From positions 1 to 64,000 of the forward strand of contig NZ_JAGGOZ010000080.1 in the NCBI RefSeq assembly GCF_018614075.1: 64,000 nt of DNA, written 5' to 3'. This document shows positions 7,717 to 19,184 of the stretch, piece after piece. Position 1 is the first letter of the stretch. Every line of letters begins with the position of its first letter. Origin of the DNA: Streptomyces sp. ISL-94 (lineage in GTDB: Bacteria; Actinomycetota; Actinomycetes; Streptomycetales; Streptomycetaceae). Below the pieces are notes generated by a model, which saw only the letters and a program-made list of their open reading frames with translations, searched no databases and was not told the DNA's origin. The position numbers and the translations under genes are program-made.

Positions 7717-7977
7717 TAGGCTGGCCGATCGTCGTACTGCCCTGGACGATTCGGGCATCACGGCACCGCAGGACGCGCGACGTGGCGCAGTCCACAGTGG
7801 AGCGTGGCGGTTATGGCCGCCACCGTGGCTAACGGGCGCGACAATGCTTAGTGGTTGTCGCGCAGGCGCATCTGAGGCGAACGCGTCGCACGGCAACCCC
7901 GCACGGCGACTCCGCGCGGCGGGCGCTGTGGGCGACCGGGCGATCGAAGAGGCAACATCGATGGGCGAGGGGTACGC
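7717..7977 (+). promoter_or_regulatory. Structured leader upstream of the BluB-CobT gene
   Basis: A TAGGCT -10-like box lies at about 7717, so transcription would start near 7730 and leave a leader of roughly 245 bases. It contains at least two clear hairpins: GTGGCGG with CCGCCAC near 7804-7822, and a perfect 9-bp stem 7836-7844 with 7855-7863 around a 10-base loop. I do not find the conserved core of a cobalamin riboswitch. Candidate regulatory RNA of unknown type. Confidence 0.4.
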
Positions 7978-11097
<3,120 letters not shown>

Positions 11098-11130
11098 ACC
11101 CGCCGCCGGGTCTCCGCCGCGCACCGGTTC

Positions 11131-11550
11131 GCCTCAAGCGCCGGCGGGGCTGGGGTGGTGTCCCCGGGCGGGGCCGGAGCGGGGCTTGGGGCGGTGCCCC
11201 TCCGGAGTGTCTCCTCGGCTCGCGCACCAAGGCCCGCTTCGTCACGTAAGGGTGGTTGCGCGCTCGTCCTGCGGGGACCCTCCTGCGGGTCCCCACCCCA
11301 AGCCCCACTCCGTCCCCGCCCGGGTGCGGGTGTACATCGACTCCCCCGTACGCCGGGCCGGGGTCTTTGCCCGCGGGGGGAGCGGGGGCGCGCAGGGGCG
11401 TCCCCGCAGGACGAGCGCGCAACCACCCTTCGCTTTGCGACGTGCCTTGGTGCGCGAGCCGAGGAGACGTCCCGGAGGGACCCCGCGGTCCGGACCGGCG
11501 GTCACGACCCCGCCCGGGACACCACCCCAGCCCCGCCGGCGTTTGAGGCG
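11131..11550. repeat. Large composite inverted repeat between cobT and cysG
   Basis: The 645-base gap between cobT and cysG holds no gene but a nested inverted structure. A perfect 31-bp pair lies at 11248-11278 and 11400-11430; outside it a 25-bp perfect pair at 11209-11233 and 11444-11468; outside that an imperfect pair at 11131-11172 and 11508-11550 carrying the CAAGCGCCGGCGGGGCTG module. The order of modules is mirrored around a centre near 11339. The same modules recur at 30520, 31057-31340 and 46549-46943. Between 11551 and 11742 there is a direct repeat of GGGCACAGCCCCGCCCCCACC and no gene. Confidence 0.8.
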
Positions 11551-11742
11551 CGGGGTCCGGGGCGGAGCCCCGGGAGCCCGGGCACAGCCCCGCCCCCACC
11601 GGGCACAGCCCCGCCCCCACCGGGACCCCCGACCCCCCGGGTCGTATCGTGGACCCGGACACCGGGAAACCCCTCGTCAACCAGCCGCTCCAGCGCCGCA
11701 GCGGCCCCGCAGATCCACCGCCGCACAGGAGCCGCAACCGCC

Positions 11743-12954
11743 ATGGCCGACACCCCCGCCTACCCCGTAGGACTTCGACTCGCCGGCCGCCGCGTCGTCG
11801 TCATCGGCGGCGGACAGGTCGCCCAGCGCCGCCTCCCCGCCCTCGTCGCGGCCGGCGCCGACGTCCTGCTCGTCTCGCCCTCCGCCACCCCCTCCGTGGA
11901 CGCCATGGCCGAGACCGGCGAGATCCGCTGGGAGCGCCGCCGCTACGAGGACGGCGACCTGGCCGGCGCCTGGTACGCCCTCATCGCCACCCGGGACCGC
12001 GAGGCCAACGACCGCGCCTCCGCCGAAGCCGAGCGCGAGCGGGTCTGGTGCGTCCGCGCCGACGACGCCGAGGCGGCCACCGCCTGGACCCCGGCCACCG
12101 GCCGCGTGGAGGGCGTCACCGTCGCCGTGCTGAGCGGCAACGACCCCCGCCGCTCCGCCGCCGTCCGCGACGCGGTCGTCGAGGGGCTGCGCGACGGCAC
12201 CCTCACGGCCGCCCGCCCGCACACCCCCGGCGTCTCCCTCGTCGGCGGCGGCCCCGGCGACCCCGACCTCATCACCGTTCGCGGCCGCCGCCTGCTCGCC
12301 GAGGCCGATGTCGTCATCGCCGACCGGCTCGGCCCCCGCGACCTGCTCGACGAACTCCCGCCGCACGTCGAGGTCATCGACGCCGCGAAGATCCCGTACG
12401 GCCGGTTCATGGCCCAGGAGGCCATCAACAACGCGCTGATCGAGCACGCCAAGGCCGGCAAGGCCGTGGTCCGGCTCAAGGGCGGGGACCCGTACGTCTT
12501 CGGCCGCGGCATGGAGGAGCTCCAGGCCCTCGCCGAGGCCGGTATCCCGTGCACCGTCGTGCCCGGCATCTCCAGCTCCATCTCGGTCCCCGGCGCCGTC
12601 GGCATCCCGGTCACCCACCGCGGCGTGGCCCACGAGTTCACCGTGGTCAGCGGCCACGTCGGCCCCGACGACCCGCGCTCCCTCGTGGACTGGGCGTCCC
12701 TCGCCAAGCTCACCGGCACCCTGGTGATCCTGATGGGCGTCGACAAGATCGGCCTGATCGCCGAGGCGCTCGTGCGCCACGGCCGCTCCGCAGACACCCC
12801 CGTCGCGGTCGTCCAGGAGGGCACCACCGCCAGCCAGCGCCGCGTGGACGCCACGCTCGCCACGGTCGGCGAGACGGTCCGCGCCCAGGAGGTCCGCCCG
12901 CCCGCGGTCATTGTCATCGGCGACGTCGTCCGGGTCGGCACCCCGGCCATCTGA
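11743..12954 (+). CDS. cysG: Uroporphyrinogen-III C-methyltransferase / precorrin-2 dehydrogenase (siroheme synthase)
   Basis: A 403-residue fusion. Residues about 8-150 are the NAD-dependent precorrin-2 dehydrogenase domain with the Rossmann motif VVVIGGGQVAQRRL. Residues about 165-395 are the SAM-dependent uroporphyrinogen-III methyltransferase (VSLVGGGPGDPDLITVRG, VVRLKGGDPYVFGRGMEE, VVPGISSSISVPG, VTHRG). It makes precorrin-2 and sirohydrochlorin for siroheme (sulfite and nitrite reductases) and feeds the cobalamin branch with the two preceding genes. ATG 11743 is used since the family begins close to the Rossmann motif; upstream codons belong to the repeat-rich gap. The N-terminal half lacks a clear ferrochelatase domain, so the last step of siroheme synthesis may be done elsewhere. 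Confidence 0.9.
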   Translation: MADTPAYPVGLRLAGRRVVVIGGGQVAQRRLPALVAAGADVLLVSPSATPSVDAMAETGEIRWERRRYEDGDLAGAWYALIATRDREANDRASAEAERERVWCVRADDAEAATAWTPATGRVEGVTVAVLSGNDPRRSAAVRDAVVEGLRDGTLTAARPHTPGVSLVGGGPGDPDLITVRGRRLLAEADVVIADRLGPRDLLDELPPHVEVIDAAKIPYGRFMAQEAINNALIEHAKAGKAVVRLKGGDPYVFGRGMEELQALAEAGIPCTVVPGISSSISVPGAVGIPVTHRGVAHEFTVVSGHVGPDDPRSLVDWASLAKLTGTLVILMGVDKIGLIAEALVRHGRSADTPVAVVQEGTTASQRRVDATLATVGETVRAQEVRPPAVIVIGDVVRVGTPAI

Positions 12955-13012
12955 ACCACCAGCGCCCGAAACGGCCGTTGGCACCGCACCCAGGACAAGG
13001 CAGTATCACCCT

Positions 13013-13831
13013 GTGGCAGATCTCATCACCGTCGAAGACCCCGACGACCCGCGCCTGCGCGACTACACGGGCCTGACCGACGTCGAACTCCGGCGCCGGC
13101 GCGAGCCCGCGGAAGGCCTGTTCATCGCCGAGGGCGAGAAGGTCATCAGACGGGCCAAGGACGCCGGGTACGAGATGCGCTCGATGCTGCTCTCCGCCAA
13201 GTGGGTCGACGTCATGCGCGACGTCATCGACGAGCTCCCGGCCCCGGTCTACGCCGTCAGCCCCGAACTCGCCGAGCGCGTCACCGGCTACCACGTGCAC
13301 CGCGGAGCCCTCGCCTCCATGCAGCGCAAGCCGCTGCCCACGGCCGAGGAACTGCTCACGACCACGCGCCGCGTGGTCATCATGGAAGCGGTCAACGACC
13401 ACACCAACATCGGGGCCATCTTCCGCAGCGCCGCCGCCCTCGGCATGGACGCGGTGCTGCTGTCGCCCGACTGCGCGGACCCGCTCTACCGCCGCTCGGT
13501 GAAGGTCTCCATGGGCGCGGTCTTCTCCGTCCCCTACGCCCGTCTGGACGCCTGGCCCAAGGGCCTGGACTCGGTCCGCGAGGCCGGCTTCAAGCTGCTC
13601 GCCCTGACCCCGCACCAGAAGGCCTCGCCCATCGACGTGGCCGCGCCCCAGTCCCTGGAGCGGGTCGCGCTGATGCTCGGCGCCGAGGGCGACGGACTGT
13701 CCACGCAGGCCCTGGTCGCCGCCGACGAATGGGTGCGCATCCCCATGGCGCACGGCGTGGACTCGCTGAACGTGGGCGCCGCGGCAGCCGTCGCCTTCTA
13801 CGCTGTGGCCCAGGGCCGCAAAGCCCCCTAA
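13013..13831 (+). CDS. SpoU/TrmH-family RNA 2'-O-methyltransferase
   Basis: A 272-residue SPOUT methyltransferase. An N-terminal substrate-binding domain (residues about 1-95) is followed by the trefoil-knot catalytic domain with the three class motifs: MEAVNDHTNIGAIFRSA (motif 1), LMLGAEGDGLS (motif 2) and IPMAHGVDSLNVGAAAAV (motif 3). It methylates a ribose in rRNA or tRNA; the exact site cannot be told from sequence. GTG 13013 is chosen because the protein then begins ADLITVEDPDDPRL as in relatives; only a weak AAGG precedes it. It is convergent with the kinase at 13835, only three bases apart. Confidence 0.85.
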   Translation: MADLITVEDPDDPRLRDYTGLTDVELRRRREPAEGLFIAEGEKVIRRAKDAGYEMRSMLLSAKWVDVMRDVIDELPAPVYAVSPELAERVTGYHVHRGALASMQRKPLPTAEELLTTTRRVVIMEAVNDHTNIGAIFRSAAALGMDAVLLSPDCADPLYRRSVKVSMGAVFSVPYARLDAWPKGLDSVREAGFKLLALTPHQKASPIDVAAPQSLERVALMLGAEGDGLSTQALVAADEWVRIPMAHGVDSLNVGAAAAVAFYAVAQGRKAP

Positions 13832-13834
13832 CGC

Positions 13835-15028
13835 CTACAGCTTCTGGGCGGCGGCGATACCCAGGGCCACGACCAGCGTCACCACGATGAACACGATCAG
13901 CCGCTGGCGCATCAGCTTCGGGTCCGGCCGCGAAGGGCGACGCCCCGCCCCCGTCGTACGGGGGGCCGGGCGGCCGCCGGTGCGCCCCGCGGTCGGCCGG
14001 GAGGAAGGGCCTCCCGCACCGGGCGGGTTGCGGGAGGACGAGGGCCGCGCGTGCGGTCCGCTGTGCGGCTCGCCCTGGCCCCGGGGCGTGGTGCTGCCGC
14101 CGGTACGGCGCTCCGTACGCTCCGCGTACTCCTCGGGGAGCCGGCCGGTCGGCTGCTCCGTACGGGCGCGCTGCGCCGGCGGGCGCCCCTCGGGCAGCCC
14201 CTGCGCCTCGCGGGCCGCGATCTCCTTGAGCCGCATCGACAGCTGGAGCGTGCTGGGCCGATCCTCGGGGTCCTTGGCCAGGCAGGCCTGCACGAGCGGG
14301 GCGAGCGCGTCCGGAACCCCCTGCAGGTGCGGCTCCTCGTGGACCACCCGGTACAGCATGACCTCGGAACTGCCGTGCCCGAAGGGCGAGTCCGCGGTCG
14401 CGGCGTAGGCAAGGGTGGCACCGAGGGCGAAGACGTCCGTCGCGGGGGTGACGGCGGCGCCGCGCACCTGCTCGGGCGCCAGGAACCCGGGGGAGCCGAC
14501 GGCCGTTCCCACATGGGTGAGGGTGCTCGCCCCGGTGGCCCAGGCGATTCCGAAGTCGATGATGCGCGGGCCCTTGGGGGACAGAAGAATGTTCGAGGGC
14601 TTGAGGTCCCGGTGGACGACGCCCGCCTCGTGCACGGCGACGAGGCCCTCGGAGAGAGCGGCGCCGATCGCGGCGATCTGCGCAGCCGTCAGGGGGCCTT
14701 CCTCGGCCACCCTGTCGTGCAAGGAGGGCCCGGGGACGTACTGCGTGGCAAACCACGGCCGCTCGGCCTCCAGGTCCGCCGCCACCAAGCGCGCGGTGCA
14801 CCCGCCGCGGATCCGCCGGGCCGCGGACACCTCGCGGGCGAACCGGGAGCGGAACTCCTGGTCCTCGGCCAGATCCGGCCGGATGACCTTGAGCGCGACG
14901 CGCTGCCCGCGCCGGTCCGACCCCAGGTAGACCACACCCATGCCGCCCGCGCCGAGCCGCCGGTGCAGTCTGAACGAGCCGACGACACGCGGGTCCTCGC
15001 GCCGGAGCCGCATCATCGCCATGTCCAC
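13835..15028 (-). CDS. Membrane-anchored Ser/Thr protein kinase
   Basis: A 397-residue PknB-type kinase. Gly-rich loop LGAGGMGVVY, catalytic Lys 47 (VALKVI), HRDLKPSN with HRD at residues 139-141, DFG at 158-160 and a GSPGFLAPE activation segment. Residues about 270-370 are a Pro/Arg/Gly-rich linker. A single C-terminal membrane helix (RLIVFIVVTLVVALGIAAA) leaves only three residues outside, so there is no extracellular sensor domain. The start is uncertain: GTG 15028, ATG 15022 or ATG 15016, the last having GGGGTGG at a suitable distance. A TAAGCT -10-like box on this strand lies at 15061-15066. Confidence 0.88.
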   Translation of the reverse strand: MDMAMMRLRREDPRVVGSFRLHRRLGAGGMGVVYLGSDRRGQRVALKVIRPDLAEDQEFRSRFAREVSAARRIRGGCTARLVAADLEAERPWFATQYVPGPSLHDRVAEEGPLTAAQIAAIGAALSEGLVAVHEAGVVHRDLKPSNILLSPKGPRIIDFGIAWATGASTLTHVGTAVGSPGFLAPEQVRGAAVTPATDVFALGATLAYAATADSPFGHGSSEVMLYRVVHEEPHLQGVPDALAPLVQACLAKDPEDRPSTLQLSMRLKEIAAREAQGLPEGRPPAQRARTEQPTGRLPEEYAERTERRTGGSTTPRGQGEPHSGPHARPSSSRNPPGAGGPSSRPTAGRTGGRPAPRTTGAGRRPSRPDPKLMRQRLIVFIVVTLVVALGIAAAQKL

Positions 15029-15573
15029 CCCGCTGACCGGTCGTCCTGTTGACGTGGCACAGCTTACGGACGATCCGGCATGCGCGCTCAGAGGCCGCGC
15101 CCTCGCCGGGAGATTCGATTGTCAGTGCGGCACAGCACACTTGAGGGTCCCTCAGCGCTGCCGCAGCGGGCCGGAGAGGTCGTGCCCGGGTCCGCCAATC
15201 AGCTGTCCCCGCAAGGGGATTGATCTGTCCGCCGGGCCCCTGCCCCGGTCGCGTACGCCCGCGCGCGCCCCCCACCCGAGTGGATCTTGCCGACAGCCCG
15301 CGCGGGGACACGCATGAACAGGGAGTGACGGAAGTGAGCGAAGTCACTACGCTCCGGTGACCCCCTCCGGGAAGACCCCTACTACGGGCGTGTGGTCTCC
15401 ACCCAGGGGAGTACGCGGCGCGGGTGCCGTCATCCTCCTGGAGGCCCGGCAATGGGTACGAAGGCATGAGGCCAGGGGCCTTCTGCACACCTAGTGTTGA
15501 AGACAAGCGGCGGGTGGCGCACTCGTCCCCCGAGGTCACAAGCCCGCCGCTGCCAAACGACAGGGAGAGGACC
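15029..15573. other. Gene-free stretch between kinase and small membrane protein
   Basis: No ORF here has coding character. It must hold the promoter of the kinase (minus strand) and of the gene at 15574. A 6-bp inverted repeat AGTGAC/GTCACT lies near 15324-15348. A TTGTCAGTGC at 15119-15128 resembles the -35 part of DNA-damage promoters but has no matching -10. Confidence 0.5.
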
Positions 15574-15759
15574 ATGGCGGACATCGCACGGCAGGGACGC
15601 AAGGCATTCGCGTTCAACGGCCATGAGTCCGGTACGCGCCACCCGCTGGTGGCCGCGGTGATGGTCCTCCCCCTGGCCGCCCTCCTGCTCTTCCTCTTCG
15701 GAGGCTTCGAGCAGGTGGCGGCACAGGCGTCGTCCGTGGGCGTGATGCTGGGGCGCTGA
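15574..15759 (+). CDS. Small single-pass membrane protein
   Basis: A 61-residue protein with a basic N-terminus (IARQGRKAFAFNGHESGTRH), one strong membrane helix (HPLVAAVMVLPLAALLLFLF) and a short external tail. ATG 15574 has an excellent AGGGAG at 15562-15567. No function can be assigned. It is followed by a strong T-tailed terminator, so it is a monocistronic gene in its own right despite its size. Confidence 0.7.
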   Translation: MADIARQGRKAFAFNGHESGTRHPLVAAVMVLPLAALLLFLFGGFEQVAAQASSVGVMLGR

Positions 15760-15850
15760 GCGGCGCCCCAGGCCCGGGAGAGCGGCCCGGGCCGGGACAT
15801 CGGCCTGTCGAACCCCGTGGGGACGGGGGAGCGACGACGGACGGCAGGTG

Positions 15851-15896
15851 AAGGGTGCTGCCCGTACGACTGGGGAGTCGGACGGGCAGCACCCTT
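15851..15896. terminator. Rho-independent terminator
   Basis: A perfect 14-bp stem (15851-15864 with 15883-15896), with an inner CGAC/GTCG helix, ends in TTTT. This is one of the few hairpins in the window with a clear T-run. It terminates the 61-residue protein gene. Confidence 0.88.
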
Positions 15897-15985
15897 TTGA
15901 TGCCGCACCTCCTTTCCCTGTACGGGCACACCCGTGCTTGCATGTGCTCCGGGGCCGGACCGGCCCGTCCGACCCGGGGGTTTCC

Positions 15986-17020
15986 ATGACCGTGCCGCTG
16001 CCCGCCGCTCTCGCCGTGTACGCCGCCGCGGGCGGCCCGGAAGCGGGGGAGCCGTATGTGCTCCTCGCCGACCGGGACGACGGGACCGTGGTGCGCTGCG
16101 GGCCGGCCGTGGCCAAGGCGCACGCCGGGGACGCCGACCGCGAGGGCCTCGCCGTACGGATGCGGATCGCGGGGGACCGGGCGCTGGCCGGTGTGCTGCT
16201 GGCGCCGCTGCGGCCGGGGTTCGGATCGGTCCACGGGCGGCCCGTCTCCCTTTGGCCGTACGGGACCCCCGTGGACCCGGAGCGCCCCGAGGACGCGCCC
16301 TGGGAGGAGGCGGCCCGGCTGCTGGCGGCCCTGCACCGGACGCCGCCGGCCGGCCTCCCCGGCCCGGTCCCGCCGATGCGCGGCCCGGCCAAGGTCGCCC
16401 GCGCCCTGCACCGCCTCGCGCGGGCGCTGCCGGTCCCCGTTCCGGAAGGCGCCGGGGACCCCAACGATGCCGGGGACCCCAACGATGCCGGGGACCCCAA
16501 CGATGCCGGGGACCCCAACGATGCCGGGGGCGCCGGCGTCCGTGCCGTACGGGCCGCCGCCCTGACCCTGCCCGCCTGGGCGCGCGGGGAGGCCGCCGCG
16601 CCCGTCGGCGGCGCTCTGTGCCACGGGGACCTGCACCTCGGGCAGCTGGTCCGGCATCCGGCCCCGGACGGGCCCTGGCTCCTCATCGACGTCGACGACC
16701 TCGGCCTCGGCGCCCCCGCCTGGGACCTCGCCCGCCCCGCCGCCTGGTACGCCGCCGGTCTCCTCGACACCGGCACGTGGCTGCGCTTCCTCGACGCCTA
16801 CCGCGCCGCCGGCGGCCCGGCCGCCGGCCCGCCCGGCTCCGACCCCTGGCCGGAACTCGACCTCGCCGCCCGCGCGCTCACCGTACAGACGGCCGCCCTC
16901 GCCCTGGCCAAGGCGGCCGGGGCAGGCCGCCGACTCGACGACGGGGAGCGGCTGATGGTGGACGCCTGTGCCCGAATAGCCGGGCTCCCGGCCGACTTGG
17001 AGTCCGGACCTCCGTCGTAG
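15986..17020 (+). CDS. Aminoglycoside phosphotransferase-fold (APH) family protein
   Basis: A 344-residue protein of the APH/choline-kinase fold. The catalytic loop is LCHGDLHLGQLV and the metal-binding segment LLIDVDDLGLGAPAWDLARP. The N-lobe is degenerate, lacking an obvious Gly-loop and Lys, so substrate and activity are unclear; relatives phosphorylate small molecules, and this need not be a resistance gene. ATG 15986 follows a GGGGG run. Residues 157-180 are four exact copies of a six-residue unit GDPNDA, encoded by an 18-bp tandem repeat. Followed after 62 bases by the zinc-finger gene at 17083. Confidence 0.75.
   Translation: MTVPLPAALAVYAAAGGPEAGEPYVLLADRDDGTVVRCGPAVAKAHAGDADREGLAVRMRIAGDRALAGVLLAPLRPGFGSVHGRPVSLWPYGTPVDPERPEDAPWEEAARLLAALHRTPPAGLPGPVPPMRGPAKVARALHRLARALPVPVPEGAGDPNDAGDPNDAGDPNDAGDPNDAGGAGVRAVRAAALTLPAWARGEAAAPVGGALCHGDLHLGQLVRHPAPDGPWLLIDVDDLGLGAPAWDLARPAAWYAAGLLDTGTWLRFLDAYRAAGGPAAGPPGSDPWPELDLAARALTVQTAALALAKAAGAGRRLDDGERLMVDACARIAGLPADLESGPPS
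16454..16525. repeat. 18-bp tandem repeat, four perfect copies, inside APH gene
   Basis: GGGGACCCCAACGATGCC repeated four times without change, in frame, encoding (GDPNDA)4 between the N-lobe and the catalytic loop. Perfect identity including third codon positions implies recent expansion and likely copy-number variation. Confidence 0.95.
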
Positions 17021-17082
17021 GGTGGGCGTCCCGCCACCGGGCATGCATCCGGTGGCTACGTCGACGGAGGAGTTGAACCGGC

Positions 17083-17382
17083 ATGCAGTGTCCCAAGTGT
17101 CACGCCATCATGCACACTTACAACCGCAACGGTGTCCAGATCGAGCAGTGCAGCGGCTGCCGCGGCATCTTCCTCGACTACGGCGAGCTGGAGGCGCTGA
17201 CCCGCCTGGAGTCCCAGTACACCGCCCAGTACGGGCAGGTGCCCCCGCCCGCCGTGCCGCCGGCGCCCTACCCGGCCCCGCACGCGGCCCCGGCCCCCGC
17301 GTGGGGCGCCCCGCACCACGGCGGCCACGGAAACCACGGCCACCACCGCGGGGGCTTCGGCCGGATGCTCTTCTCCTCCTGA
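17083..17382 (+). CDS. TFIIB-type zinc-finger protein
   Basis: A 99-residue protein. The N-terminal half is a zf-TFIIB domain: CPKC at residues 3-6 and CSGCRGIFLDYGELE at about 25-40, the four Cys forming a zinc site and the W/IFLD-x-GE-L-E motif being diagnostic. The C-terminal half is Pro/Ala-rich and ends in a His-rich stretch (HHGGHGNHGHHRGG), which may also bind metal. Function unknown across the family. Followed at once by a strong hairpin. Confidence 0.85.
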   Translation: MQCPKCHAIMHTYNRNGVQIEQCSGCRGIFLDYGELEALTRLESQYTAQYGQVPPPAVPPAPYPAPHAAPAPAWGAPHHGGHGNHGHHRGGFGRMLFSS

Positions 17383-17400
17383 GCCCCGCCCGCGGAACGG

Positions 17401-17436
17401 CGGAAGCCCCGGCCGTCGAGACGGCCGGGGCTTCCG
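17401..17436. terminator. Hairpin terminator between zinc-finger gene and tRNA cluster
   Basis: A 17-bp perfect inverted repeat (17401-17417 with 17420-17436) with almost no loop. It serves the zinc-finger gene on the plus strand and the tRNA cluster arriving on the minus strand. Confidence 0.8.
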
Positions 17437-17441
17437 GGCGG

Positions 17442-17513
17442 TGCGCGATACTGGGATTGAACCAGTGACCTCTTCCGTGTCAGGGAAGCGCTCTCCCGCT
17501 GAGCTAATCGCGC
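17442..17513 (-). tRNA. tRNA-Val (GAC)
   Basis: Cloverleaf on the minus strand: acceptor GCGCGAT with ATCGCGC, anticodon loop CTGACAC giving GAC, T-loop TTCAATC. CCA is not encoded. Last of five tRNA genes in a minus-strand cluster. Confidence 0.95.
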
Positions 17514-17563
17514 GGGACTACGGTGCTGAACCGCAGGTCGAACAGGTGGTGCGTGGTACTGCG

Positions 17564-17635
17564 TGCGCGATACTGGGATTGAACCAGTGACCTCTTCCGT
17601 GTCAGGGAAGCGCTCTCCCGCTGAGCTAATCGCGC
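17564..17635 (-). tRNA. tRNA-Val (GAC)
   Basis: Identical in sequence to the tRNA at 17442-17513, including the acceptor stem, and 50 bases upstream of it in the direction of transcription. Anticodon GAC. Confidence 0.95.
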
Positions 17636-17654
17636 GGGGATCCTTGCGGACCAG

Positions 17655-17726
17655 TGGACGATACTGGGATTGAACCAGTGACCTCTTCCGTGTCAGGGAA
17701 GCGCTCTCCCGCTGAGCTAATCGTCC
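17655..17726 (-). tRNA. tRNA-Val (GAC), variant acceptor stem
   Basis: Same body as the other two Val(GAC) genes, but the acceptor stem is GGACGAT/ATCGTCC. The change is compensatory, so the helix is intact. Confidence 0.95.
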
Positions 17727-17730
17727 TTGG

Positions 17731-17801
17731 AGGTGGAGACGGGATTTGAACCCGTGTAGACGGCTTTGCAGGCCGTTGCCTCGCCTCTCGGCCACTCCAC
17801 C
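17731..17801 (-). tRNA. tRNA-Cys (GCA)
   Basis: Acceptor GGTGGAG with CTCCACC, anticodon GCA in CTGCAAA, T-loop TTCAAAT. It is four bases from the Val(GAC) gene at 17655-17726. Confidence 0.95.
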
Positions 17802-17842
17802 ATGGAGCTGCGGGGGTCATCGGGAAGAGATCCCCCACTTCG

Positions 17843-17915
<73 letters not shown>

Positions 17916-18095
17916 AGGTCACCGTGTTCACTCCGGGGTTTTGCCCCTTCGCTCCCTGGCGACGTGTTGAACTCTAGCGGATTCCCCGGCCAGCTCAAAA
18001 ACGCGTTTCCGCAGCGTGCTGCCGGTCGATCACCACCGGTCACCCGGCGGTCACCTCCCCGGCGGCGCCGCGTCACCGGTCATAGACTCGCAGCC

Positions 18096-19184
18096 GTGCA
18101 CGACCTGCCTCCCATGGCCCGCTTCGGCGGCCTCCTCGCAACCGACCTCCGAGACGTCACCAGCGACCCTGGTGCCCTCGACTCCACCGGCTTCTGGGCG
18201 GTGGCTGCCGACTTCGAAGGCCGGCTCGTCTGCGCGCGCTTCGGGGACATACGCCCCGAACCGGTGCCCGCGCCCGTTCCCGGAGCCTGGCACGGCCCCG
18301 GCGCCGACCAGTGGACCTCCTCGCTCGACCGGGCCCAATACGTCGCCGGCGTCCGCCGCGTCCGCGAGTACATCGCCGCCGGCGAGGTCTACCAGGCCAA
18401 TCTCTGCCGCGTGCTGTCCGCGCCGCTGCCCGACCCCGACGGTGCCGACGTCGACGCCCTCACCGCACTGCTCGCGCGCGGCAACCCGGCCCCGTATGCA
18501 GGAACGATTCGGCTCCCCGCCCACGGCGTGGAGATCGCCACCGCCTCCCCGGAGCTGTTCCTGCGCCGCACCGGCCGCCGCGTCGACTCCGGCCCCATCA
18601 AGGGCACCGGCCGCACCGTCGCCGACCTGCTCCCCAAGGACCACGCCGAGAACGTGATGATCGTGGACCTCGTACGCAACGACCTCGGCCGGGTCTGCGC
18701 CACCGGCTCCGTCACCGTCCCCGAGCTGTGCGCCGTCGAGGAGCACCCGGGACTGGTCCACCTCGTCTCCACCGTGAGCGGGCAGCTCGCCGACGGCGCC
18801 GGCTGGCCCGAGCTGCTCGCCGCCACCTTCCCGCCCGGCTCCGTCACCGGCGCGCCCAAATCCTCCGCCCTGCGGATCATCGAGGCCCTGGAGACGGCCC
18901 CGCGCGGCCCCTACTGCGGGGGCGTCGGCTGGGTCGACGCCGACCAGGGCACCGGCGAGCTCGCCGTCGGCATCCGCACCTTCTGGATCGACCGCGAGGC
19001 CCCCGGCGGACCCCGCCTGCTCTTCGGCACGGGCGCCGGGATCACCTGGGGCTCCGACCCCGACCGCGAGTGGGCGGAGACCGAGCTGAAGGCGGCCCGC
19101 CTGCTGCGGGTAGCGTCGGGCACCACCCCTGAGGTGACCGGCACCCAGGGGACGAACGGGATGAGCGGAGGGACCGTACGGTGA
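18096..19184 (+). CDS. pabB: Chorismate-binding protein, aminodeoxychorismate synthase component I-like
   Basis: A 362-residue chorismate-binding enzyme. Diagnostic segments are GEVYQANLCRVL, KGTGRTVADLLPKDHAENVMIVDLVRNDLGRV, EEHPGLVHLVSTVSG, PPGSVTGAPK and YCGGVGWVD. No glutamine amidotransferase domain is fused. It adds ammonia to chorismate for p-aminobenzoate (folate), and the following pyridoxal-phosphate lyase gene supports this over anthranilate synthase. GTG 18096 is preferred: a TAGACT -10-like box ends about seven bases before it, giving a leaderless mRNA; an alternative ATG is at 18114. Its TGA overlaps the next GTG by four bases. Confidence 0.85.
   Translation: MHDLPPMARFGGLLATDLRDVTSDPGALDSTGFWAVAADFEGRLVCARFGDIRPEPVPAPVPGAWHGPGADQWTSSLDRAQYVAGVRRVREYIAAGEVYQANLCRVLSAPLPDPDGADVDALTALLARGNPAPYAGTIRLPAHGVEIATASPELFLRRTGRRVDSGPIKGTGRTVADLLPKDHAENVMIVDLVRNDLGRVCATGSVTVPELCAVEEHPGLVHLVSTVSGQLADGAGWPELLAATFPPGSVTGAPKSSALRIIEALETAPRGPYCGGVGWVDADQGTGELAVGIRTFWIDREAPGGPRLLFGTGAGITWGSDPDREWAETELKAARLLRVASGTTPEVTGTQGTNGMSGGTVR

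Noticed and set aside
7717..7977. Cobalamin riboswitch upstream of cobT
   Set aside because: The conserved B12-box and surrounding core were looked for and not found.
15119..15141. TTGTCAGTGC resembling a damage promoter
   Set aside because: At the spacing used by the ruvC and rarA sites the -10 position is CACACT, lacking the TA, and no repair gene follows.
15986..17020. Aminoglycoside resistance gene
   Set aside because: The fold is APH-like, but the N-lobe is degenerate and the context is housekeeping; resistance cannot be inferred.
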